Source: DAOTXR01 sp034435375 (GTDB taxonomy: Bacteria; Chloroflexota; Anaerolineae; Aggregatilineales; UBA3940). From it: a DNA stretch of 64,000 nucleotides. The notes under the pieces were generated by a model. It saw only the letters and a list, made by a program, of their open reading frames with translations, had not been told where the DNA came from and searched no databases. The position numbers were made by a program, and so were the translations under genes. Positions 57,578 through 64,000 of the stretch are shown here, one piece after another. The stretch covers positions 62,001-126,000 of the forward strand of contig DAOTXR010000062.1 of the NCBI GenBank assembly GCA_034435375.1, read 5' to 3'. Within the stretch, counting starts at the first letter, position 1. Each line of letters starts with the position of its first letter.

Positions 57578-59311
57578 TCATTTCTCGTTGCGACGCGGCC
57601 TAAACAGCAACAACAGTAGCGCCAGGCCCGCCAGCCCGAAGCCGATCAGCCCTGGTGTAATCTGTCCATCGGTGTAGAGCAGAGTGCTGCTCACCAGCAA
57701 ACCAGCAAACACCACTGACTGCACTAGCCGATCCACTGACTGCCTCAAGCGGTGCAGGTCTATACTGAAATCCTTCCCGGCGCTGATGCGCAGGTCAATG
57801 TCTCCATGCTGGAAGCGAGTCAGAACGTCCTGGAGTTGCCGTGGCAGACTGACAGCGATCTGTGCCAGTGCCAGGGCTTCGTCGATCAACAGGGAAGCCG
57901 AGGCATTGGCCTCCTGAGCGACAAACTGCTGAGCATACTGTGCAACAGGTTCCCAGGGGTTGAACTCTGGGTCTAGCATGGTGCAGATGCCAGACAGAAT
58001 GCCAACTGCACGTGCCAGGTAGATGAAATCCTGGGGTACCTGGAAAGGCAGCTCATAGAGTAGGTCGCGGTACTTGATAGCAAATTCGCGCATCTCCTGG
58101 TGTGACATCCGCGCCAGCTCTGGGATACTCTTACCCCAGATATAACCCAGCACCTCGGCTTCGGCCTGCTCAATGCGTTCCAGATCCGCTGAAGGCAGTA
58201 GCACACCCAACATCTGATAGGCTTTAAGCAATCGCCGTGTGTCCCGGGTTCCAATGGCAACCAGCGCCTCACGCAGCCCCGCTCTGACTTTGTCGGTGAT
58301 GTGGCCCACCATGCCGAAGTCAACAAAGATGACATAGAATGGACGGCCATCCCCTGCTGGATGCAACTCCAAATCCTCGGCTGGAGTTTCAGCGGGCAGA
58401 GGATAGATGAACAAGTTACCTGGGTGTGGGTCGGCGTGGAAGAAGCCAAACTCGAAGATCATCCGCAGGTACATGTCGAGTAGCCGCCGTGCAGCCACGG
58501 CTTGGTCGACGCCAGCCGCCTTGACAGCAGCCTGGTCGGTGATCTTGATGCTGGTCACATCCTCCATCGTCAATACACGGCGAGTTGAATACTCGCGATA
58601 AATGGCAGGGATGTACACACGGTGATCATCCGCAAATAGCTCGGCAAAACGCTCCGCATTGGCGGCCTCTGAGACATAATCCAACTCTTCCCACAACGTC
58701 CTGGCGAACTCTTGGAGCAAAGCCGGAACATCTGCACGCTTGCGGATCACCGGCCATGCCATCGCCCAACGAGCCACGACATGGAGTGCCTCCAGATCAG
58801 TAGCGACGGTGATCTCGATGCCAGGGCGTTGAATCTTGACCGCCACATGCTCGCCACTCTTCAACCGCGCCCGATGTACTTGACCAAGTGAGGCAGCAGC
58901 TCGCGTTTCGGTTTCAAACGCCACAAATAGGTCGTCGGGTGAGACACCCATCTCCTCCTGGACCACTCCCAAGATCACCTCCAGCGGTTCGGGTGGTACC
59001 TCATCCTGGAGACCAGCCAACTCATCGGTGATCTCGTGCGGCATCACATCTACACGGGCGCTGACGAACTGCCCCAGCTTGATCATCACCCCGCCCATGC
59101 GAACCGCGAGTTGACGAAACTGGTGGGCATAACGGCGCAGGCGCTGCGGACGGTGTCGTGCCGCATACTTCTTCCCCAACAGTTGCCTGAGCAGAACCTC
59201 CCACCACAACAGGTCCAGAAAGATGCGGCCAAAGAAGAACAACACGCGGATATAGCGTCTTCGATCAAGCTTGACGCCGCGATTAAGGGCAACGGTGCTT
59301 GCTTGGGTCAT
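57578..59311 (-). CDS. ABC1/UbiB-family atypical kinase
   Basis: A 577-residue member of the ABC1 (AarF/UbiB/ADCK) atypical kinase family. The family's N-terminal KxGQ-type extension KLGQFVSARVD, the alanine-rich nucleotide loop AAASLGQVHRA, AVKIQRPG with the ATP lysine, FHADPHPGNL and VDFGMVGH are all in order. The C-terminus has two membrane helices (about 533-572). Family members support quinone biosynthesis or lipid homeostasis. It is convergent with the lipoprotein hydrolase and downstream of aspS on the same strand but 150 bases away. Confidence 0.9.
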   Translation of the reverse strand: MTQASTVALNRGVKLDRRRYIRVLFFFGRIFLDLLWWEVLLRQLLGKKYAARHRPQRLRRYAHQFRQLAVRMGGVMIKLGQFVSARVDVMPHEITDELAGLQDEVPPEPLEVILGVVQEEMGVSPDDLFVAFETETRAAASLGQVHRARLKSGEHVAVKIQRPGIEITVATDLEALHVVARWAMAWPVIRKRADVPALLQEFARTLWEELDYVSEAANAERFAELFADDHRVYIPAIYREYSTRRVLTMEDVTSIKITDQAAVKAAGVDQAVAARRLLDMYLRMIFEFGFFHADPHPGNLFIYPLPAETPAEDLELHPAGDGRPFYVIFVDFGMVGHITDKVRAGLREALVAIGTRDTRRLLKAYQMLGVLLPSADLERIEQAEAEVLGYIWGKSIPELARMSHQEMREFAIKYRDLLYELPFQVPQDFIYLARAVGILSGICTMLDPEFNPWEPVAQYAQQFVAQEANASASLLIDEALALAQIAVSLPRQLQDVLTRFQHGDIDLRISAGKDFSIDLHRLRQSVDRLVQSVVFAGLLVSSTLLYTDGQITPGLIGFGLAGLALLLLLFRPRRNEK

Positions 59312-59460
59312 AGATTGTCCCGATTCGTGTGTAAGATGACGAATATCATCGTGACTACCGCGCTGCCGACAGGCCTCTTCCCATTGCAGCCTACTTCCTC
59401 ATCACTTCTCACATCACCCTTTGCCCTCCCTCTCTCATAAAAACGCGAGCACCTTGAGTC

Positions 59461-61230
59461 TCAGTCGTCGAGGGCAATACTGATGTGAAGTTCATCGAGT
59501 TGCTTGGGGTCCACTTCGCTTGGAGCACCCGCCATCAGGTCCATCGCACGTTGGTTCTTGGGGAAGGCCATCACCTCGCGGATATTCGGCTCTCCTGCCA
59601 TGAGCATCACCAAACGATCAATGCCTGGAGCGATCCCCCCGTGGGGCGGTGCGCCGTACTCGAACGCCTCTAGCATGTGTCCAAAACGTTCCTTGGCCTG
59701 CTCCATATTCAAGCCAATCAGCCTGAAGACCTTCTCTTGAATATTGCGGTCATGGATACGGATGCTGCCACCAGCTACCTCATAACCGTTGCACACCAGG
59801 TCGTACTGCTGGCTCTTCACTGCGCCCGGCTCGCTGTCGAGCAGATGCTCGTGTCCAGGCTGGGGGGAAGTGAACATGTGATGGGATGGATCCCAGCGGT
59901 TCTCCTCTGCATTCCACTCAAACAACGGGAAGTCGATAATCCAGCAGAAGCTTAGCACATCCGGATCCGCCAAATTCAGACGAGCGCCAAGCTCTGTCCG
60001 CAGGGTCGACAGCGCTTCGTTAACTACGGCAGACACATCAGCCACGAGCAGGATCAAGTCGAGGGGTTTGGCTTCTACCGCTGCGATCAGCTCAGCCATC
60101 AGGTCGGCACTGAAAAACTTGGCGACGGTCGACTTTGGGTGGCCATCCGCCCCGACAGCTATGGCCACCAGGCCCTTGGCCCCTGCTTCCTTGACGATCT
60201 CCTCCAATCCTTCGATTTCCTTGCGGCTGTAATCAGCGCAGCCTGGCGCTACAAGTGCACATACCTTACCACCCGCCTCGATCGCATTGGTAAACACACG
60301 GAATCCGCTACGCCCTGCGATGTCACTGACCTCAGTAAGCTCAAGTCCAAAACGCAGGTCGGGTCGATCTGTGCCAAATCGCGCCAGCGCCTCAGCATGG
60401 CTTAATCGAGGGAAGGGTTTGAACATCAGCCGCTTTTCTGACACCGCCTCGACCATCCCGATCATCAACTCCTCAACCAGACGCAGCACATCCTCACGCT
60501 CAACGAAGCTCATCTCCATATCGAGCTGTGTGAATTCGGGCTGGCGATCCCCACGCTGATCCTCATCGCGGAAGCAACGGGCGATCTGGAAGTAACGCTC
60601 ATAGCCTGCGACCATCAACAGTTGCTTGAGTTGCTGAGGACTTTGCGGCAGAGCATAGAATCTGCCAGGATGTACACGACTGGGAACCAGATAGTCGCGA
60701 GCGCCCTCTGGAGTGCTTTTGAACAGGATCGGCGTCTCGATCTCAATGAAACCACGCTCTGACAGAAACTTACGAATAAACAGAATCGCTTCATGCCGCA
60801 TGACAAGGTTACGCTGCATCCGTGCACGGCGCAGGTCGAGGTAGCGCCAGCGCATCCGGGTCTCCTCGTTTGGATCCTGCTCGCTGACGATCTCAAATGG
60901 AGGGGTCTTCGCGGGGTTGAGCACTCGGACTGCTGTTGCGATGATCTCGATCTCACCCGTCTCCATCTTGGGGTTAATCGTCTCCGGCGTACGCGCTTGG
61001 ACTTCCCCTTCGATCTGCAAGACGTATTCGCTGCGCACCTCACTGGCGACAGCATGTGCATCCGGTGCACGGCTAGCATCGATCACGATCTGGGTAACGC
61101 CCCACCGATCTCGGAGGTCGATAAAGATCAGAGCGCCAAACTCGCGCCTGCGGTTAACCCACCCTGCAAGTGTCACGTGTAGTCCAACATGTTGTAGACG
61201 GAGTTCTCCACACGTATGTGTCTTGAGCAT
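59461..61230 (-). CDS. aspS: Aspartyl-tRNA synthetase
   Basis: A 589-residue class IIb synthetase. The N-terminal OB-fold anticodon domain (LRDRWGVTQIVID), motif 2 FRDEDQRGDRQPEFTQLDME, the bacterial GAD insertion domain and motif 3 GIAPGIDRLVMLM are present. Bacterial length and the insertion show the AspRS type; discrimination between tRNA-Asp only and Asp/Asn forms cannot be made by eye. GTAGGAGAAG lies just upstream of the ATG. The gene is preceded by a structured leader with an intrinsic terminator 43 bases before the start, so it may be regulated by attenuation. Confidence 0.95.
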   Translation of the reverse strand: MLKTHTCGELRLQHVGLHVTLAGWVNRRREFGALIFIDLRDRWGVTQIVIDASRAPDAHAVASEVRSEYVLQIEGEVQARTPETINPKMETGEIEIIATAVRVLNPAKTPPFEIVSEQDPNEETRMRWRYLDLRRARMQRNLVMRHEAILFIRKFLSERGFIEIETPILFKSTPEGARDYLVPSRVHPGRFYALPQSPQQLKQLLMVAGYERYFQIARCFRDEDQRGDRQPEFTQLDMEMSFVEREDVLRLVEELMIGMVEAVSEKRLMFKPFPRLSHAEALARFGTDRPDLRFGLELTEVSDIAGRSGFRVFTNAIEAGGKVCALVAPGCADYSRKEIEGLEEIVKEAGAKGLVAIAVGADGHPKSTVAKFFSADLMAELIAAVEAKPLDLILLVADVSAVVNEALSTLRTELGARLNLADPDVLSFCWIIDFPLFEWNAEENRWDPSHHMFTSPQPGHEHLLDSEPGAVKSQQYDLVCNGYEVAGGSIRIHDRNIQEKVFRLIGLNMEQAKERFGHMLEAFEYGAPPHGGIAPGIDRLVMLMAGEPNIREVMAFPKNQRAMDLMAGAPSEVDPKQLDELHISIALDD

Positions 61231-61272
61231 CGCTTCTTCTCCTACGTGAGCTGTGTGCTTGGATTGTCGATA

Positions 61273-61452
61273 AAAAAACCGCCCTGCGTCTCAACGCGGG
61301 CGGCAGTCTGTCTGGCATAAAGTGTGCTCAGGGCACACCGGACGGCATCAGGCTGCGCCCGCGACGGCAGAGATTAGCATTAGCATCATTGCCACTGAGG
61401 GGCAGCACCAGCCTGATACTTATGGACAGCATACAATTACACCCCTTTAGTT
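61273..61452 (-). ncRNA. Structured leader (or small RNA) ending in an intrinsic terminator upstream of aspS
   Basis: A transcript starting near 61452 would carry a 9-bp long-range stem (ATCAGGCTG near 61418-61410 with CAGCCTGAT near 61354-61346), a hairpin GTGTGC-CCTGA-GCACAC (61339-61323) and then an intrinsic terminator: CCGCCC/GGGCGG with inner GCGT/ACGC (61303-61279) and seven T (61278-61272). It lies directly before aspS. It lacks the T-box sequence, so it is not a standard T-box leader. The alternative is a separate small RNA with read-through to aspS. The interval 61231-61633 holds nothing else. Confidence 0.55.
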
Positions 61453-61458
61453 GGGCGC

Positions 61459-61488
61459 ATTTTAGCACGGGAGCACGGGCTGAGTCAA
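61459..61488 (-). promoter_or_regulatory. Promoter of the aspS leader
   Basis: Minus strand: TTGACT (61488-61483), 18 bases, TAAAAT (61464-61459); start near 61452. Confidence 0.7.
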
Positions 61489-61633
61489 CAAAATCGGTGT
61501 GACTGTGCAGAAACCATCTGCTGAGCAACCTGTTCAGCACAATTCCGCAAGAGTTCTACGGCGATCTTGACATAACCCAAGCAAGCGCAGAGGGCTTTGC
61601 TCAGGCCAGGCTCTTTATGAGAGGCCCAGCCGT

Positions 61634-62746
61634 TCAGACAGCCATTTCGTACACCCGGTATCGGCGCAGCGGTTTGACCCCCAGGCGACGCAGGGTGTTG
61701 TTCATGCGGATGTTGTCCTCCAGAACATAGTTAATCTCGATGCGGACGCCAGCCGCATTGAGCACATCGTACAGTCGGCGGTACATCAGCGCATCAATGG
61801 CTTTACCCTGATATTCAGGCACGACACCCAGCGCCCACAGCCGGTACTGCCGGAGGCGTGGGATGCCCCACAGCAGTTTCAACCAGCCAAAGGGCAGCAA
61901 TCGTCCGTTTAATCCACGCAGCAGCACGTTGATGTCCGGAAGGGGCAGGATACACCCAATGGCTTTACCGTCAGGTCCCTCGGCGATCAGCACTGTTGCG
62001 GGGTTAATAATCTGCTTCAGATCACGCGCTATGGCATGAGCCTCCGCCTCGGTGACAGGGTAATAGCCCCAATTCTCGATAATCGAGCGGTTCATCACGT
62101 CTACAATGGCAACGACCTCCTCTGTCAGCCGCTTCATGTCGATGGACCTGACAGTGACTCCATACCGCTGTTGGATTCGGTCGGTCAGGGTCAGGTATCG
62201 CTCCGGTATCTTGTAACCCTCTGCGGTGTCAATGTAGTACACTAGCAGGTCTTTGACTTTTTCCAGCCCGTAAGCTCTCAGGTGATCATTGTAATAGGGC
62301 GGGTTATAAGGCCCCATGATCACCGGCGGCGGTTCGTAACCTTCGACCACGGTCCCCCACTCCTGAGAAGCAAAACTCCACGGACCGCGCATTCTCTGGA
62401 TACCGTGCCTGCTCAGCCAAGCGCGGGCTGCATCCAGCAGCAGACGAGACGCCTGCATGTTGTCGATACATTCATAGGAACCAAAGAACCCGATCTTCTC
62501 ACCCCATGTCTCCATCGCAATGTGATCTACGAAGGCCGCCACACGCCCGATCACCTGTTTACCCTCAACTAGCAAGAACAGGTCATACTCACAGTGATTC
62601 AGCATCGGATTGCGGTGCGGCTCGAACTGTCCCCATTGCTCACTGCGCAGCGGTGGCACCCAGACAGGGTCATCCCGGTAAAGCCGATAGGGAAGTTCAA
62701 TAAAGCGACGCAGCTCCGACCTGCTCTCAACCCGATGGATGTCCAT
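61634..62746 (-). CDS. GNAT-like acyltransferase family protein
   Basis: A 370-residue protein with two GNAT-type halves, of the group annotated as N-acetyltransferase or hypothetical proteins in many bacteria. Recognisable stretches are LPYRLYRDDPVWVPPLR at the N-terminus, RMRGPWSFASQEWG and the acyl-CoA-binding-like GVVPEYQGKAIDALMYRRL near residue 310, with the final LEDNIRMNNTLRRLG. The first half lacks a clear acyl-CoA motif. The substrate is unknown. It is an isolated gene upstream of the aspS leader and downstream of the protease gene, with a terminator between it and the protease. Confidence 0.8.
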   Translation of the reverse strand: MDIHRVESRSELRRFIELPYRLYRDDPVWVPPLRSEQWGQFEPHRNPMLNHCEYDLFLLVEGKQVIGRVAAFVDHIAMETWGEKIGFFGSYECIDNMQASRLLLDAARAWLSRHGIQRMRGPWSFASQEWGTVVEGYEPPPVIMGPYNPPYYNDHLRAYGLEKVKDLLVYYIDTAEGYKIPERYLTLTDRIQQRYGVTVRSIDMKRLTEEVVAIVDVMNRSIIENWGYYPVTEAEAHAIARDLKQIINPATVLIAEGPDGKAIGCILPLPDINVLLRGLNGRLLPFGWLKLLWGIPRLRQYRLWALGVVPEYQGKAIDALMYRRLYDVLNAAGVRIEINYVLEDNIRMNNTLRRLGVKPLRRYRVYEMAV

Positions 62747-62772
62747 GAGTTATCCCTCTCCGGCAGACAAAA

Positions 62773-62799
62773 GGCCGACCCGTCTCTGCTAGGTCGGCC
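62773..62799 (-). terminator. Intrinsic terminator of the protease gene
   Basis: GGCCGACC (62773-62780) pairs with GGTCGGCC (62792-62799); on the minus strand it is followed by TTTTG. It lies 24 bases after the protease stop. Confidence 0.85.
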
Positions 62800-62822
62800 A
62801 GACAGTAAACAGAAATTCAGCC

Positions 62823-64000
62823 TTACCTGAACGACATTTCAATGTCACCCAGATCCGAGTCCACAGCATCGGTCGGCACATCCAGCCAACCATCCTCGCA
62901 GATGTAGTCGTTCCCATACACAAAGAAGGCTGAGTAGGTTGCGCCGCGCGGCACGCCACCAAGCTCGAAATAGCCCGCACTGTTCGTCTCGCCAAACGCT
63001 ACGACCAAGCTCATATCCAGCTCCCGTGCGCCGAAGAACTGCGCACAGGATGCGTTGGGCGATAGGATGCCGAATACGCCGCCTCCTAACGGCTGGCCCG
63101 TGGCACCGTCGACAGCACGTCCCGTGATCCTAATTTCCCCAGTCGAAGGCCCACCACCTCGACCACCATCGTAGGTCAAGACCAGCGTGTAAGGCTGGCT
63201 TGCACTGGCCCCGCTGTAAGAAATGACTCCGATCCAGTACGTTCCGGCAGCACGCGGAGTATAAGAGATATATTCCTCAGCAGTCTCGCTCTCCGACGAA
63301 GCAAGTACGTCGGCGTTGCTGTCAAGCAGGTAGAGGTCGTAGTCAGTGCCTGATGGAATATTGTACAAGGACACCTCGATGGGTGCAGTAGTACTGGACG
63401 TGAACCAGAACACATCGATATCTTCTGCCCAAGTAATGTAGGCCGTGATCTGGTCACCAGAGTTCAGAGGGCCGTAAGCCTCATCAAGTGTTTCATTGGG
63501 TTCGTAGGGGTCCGGATCCTCGCCGGGCGGAAGGTCAGCACTCTCAAGCGGTGGTGGGGCCCCCGCCTGCTGTCGCACGACGGTCACTAGATTGACTGGA
63601 CGCAATATCCCCAGCCCACCCAGTGTTACGCCTTCACGCACATCAGGGTTGACAGCAGTGGGAACGGCTACCAACCTACCGGACAGGTCCACGGCGGTGC
63701 CGCCGCTGTTGCCGCTGGCGATCTCAGCATCTGTCTTGACCACCACACGCTGCGATTGGCCTCCCACAGTAGCGCTCTCGAAGCCACTCACAGCACCTGT
63801 TGTGAAAGTGATGGTCTCACCACCGACGCCGGGATAGCCGAAAATATACAGTTTGTCGCCCAATTGAAGTTGGTCCGAGTTCCCTATCTCAAGATACGGC
63901 AGATTGCTCAGAGTGACCGGATTGCCGTTCAGATCACTTGTGATGCGCAGCAGCGCCAGGTCGAGGTTTTCATCATAATGTGAGATTTCGGCAATGTACT
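62823..64000 (-). CDS. Trypsin-like serine protease with pre-peptidase C-terminal domain (partial)
   Basis: The C-terminal 392 residues of a larger protease; the N-terminus lies beyond the right edge. The segment from 64000 shows the catalytic Asp in NLDLALLRI and the Ser in ASGNSGGTAVD, so the His lies outside. After the peptidase comes a PPC-type beta domain (DPYEPNETLDEAYGP onwards) and a final carboxypeptidase-regulatory-like beta sandwich. Such architecture is typical of secreted S1C (HtrA-like) proteins bound to the surface. The open frame continues upstream to the edge, and the TTG at 63863 is not a start. Confidence 0.88.
   Translation of the reverse strand, partial: YIAEISHYDENLDLALLRITSDLNGNPVTLSNLPYLEIGNSDQLQLGDKLYIFGYPGVGGETITFTTGAVSGFESATVGGQSQRVVVKTDAEIASGNSGGTAVDLSGRLVAVPTAVNPDVREGVTLGGLGILRPVNLVTVVRQQAGAPPPLESADLPPGEDPDPYEPNETLDEAYGPLNSGDQITAYITWAEDIDVFWFTSSTTAPIEVSLYNIPSGTDYDLYLLDSNADVLASSESETAEEYISYTPRAAGTYWIGVISYSGASASQPYTLVLTYDGGRGGGPSTGEIRITGRAVDGATGQPLGGGVFGILSPNASCAQFFGARELDMSLVVAFGETNSAGYFELGGVPRGATYSAFFVYGNDYICEDGWLDVPTDAVDSDLGDIEMSFR

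Noticed and set aside
61273..61452. T-box leader of aspS
   Set aside because: The T-box antiterminator sequence (TGGNACCGCG) is absent, although Stem I-like pairing and a terminator exist.
1..64000. Mobile elements, prophage, CRISPR array or replication origin
   Set aside because: No transposase, integrase, inverted-repeat ends, direct-repeat array or DnaA-box cluster was seen.

Overview
The window looks like chromosomal DNA from a mid-GC bacterium of the Chloroflexota, most likely Anaerolineae-like. This is inferred from gene content, not from a search. It carries the three-gene set (PI3/4-kinase-like protein, DUF3090 protein, histidine phosphatase) known from Actinobacteria and Chloroflexi. 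It also has lipoproteins with Pro/Thr/Glu-rich linkers and C39-like/TPR, SH3-glycosidase and caspase-like surface proteins of the kind common in that phylum. Promoters follow the housekeeping pattern (TTGACA, 17 bases, TAAAAT or TATAAT). There is no sign of phage, transposon, integrase or CRISPR. Both edges cut a gene: a PHP phosphoesterase on the left and a trypsin-like protease on the right.

Layout. 0-9.5 kb is mostly minus strand: PHP protein, Cys-rich ferredoxin-domain membrane protein, FAH-family hydrolase, the thrB-epimerase-methyltransferase operon, a plus-strand lipoprotein, an AMMECR1 protein, and a membrane thioredoxin-methyltransferase-phosphatase-like operon. 9.5-15.8 kb holds murJ, two tandem paralogous C39-like/TPR membrane proteins and a tryptophanase. 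16-23 kb holds a divergent EF-G, TPR and double-HTH proteins, an FHA protein, and a KdpE-like regulator with its GAF histidine kinase. 23-25.7 kb is plus strand: argS (with an altered HIGH motif), dcd and tRNA-Val(UAC). 25.8-31.5 kb holds an SH3-glycosidase, the gcvH-gcvPA-gcvPB operon under a tandem glycine riboswitch with a near-consensus promoter, and mgsA. 31.6-36.9 kb holds TPR-tgt-PstS-like, a metallo-hydrolase and a membrane caspase.

36.9-44 kb is the uvrA operon. Its second gene is the most unusual in the window: a Clp/Hsp100-type AAA+ ATPase fused to a complete release-factor-2-like region that has lost both the GGQ loop and the SPF stop-codon reader. The third gene is a PIG-L deacetylase. 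Divergent from uvrA is a structured RNA with the architecture of 6S RNA. 44.4-50.4 kb holds a metallo-hydrolase, the conserved three-gene set, fba, miaB and an unknown protein. 50.7-53.6 kb is a small arsenic region: a thin ferredoxin-like protein, a probably leaderless arsR, arsM under a matching operator, and two further methyltransferases. 53.7-64 kb holds queG, a GltD-like oxidoreductase, a lipoprotein hydrolase, an ABC1 kinase, aspS behind a structured terminator-bearing leader, a GNAT-like protein and the partial protease.

Functional links: tgt and queG both serve queuosine synthesis. argS, aspS, tRNA-Val, miaB, tgt, queG and the EF-G paralogue make the window rich in translation genes, which is a fitting setting for an unfoldase carrying a release-factor mimic. 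The glycine cleavage operon lacks gcvT here, so the T protein must lie elsewhere.
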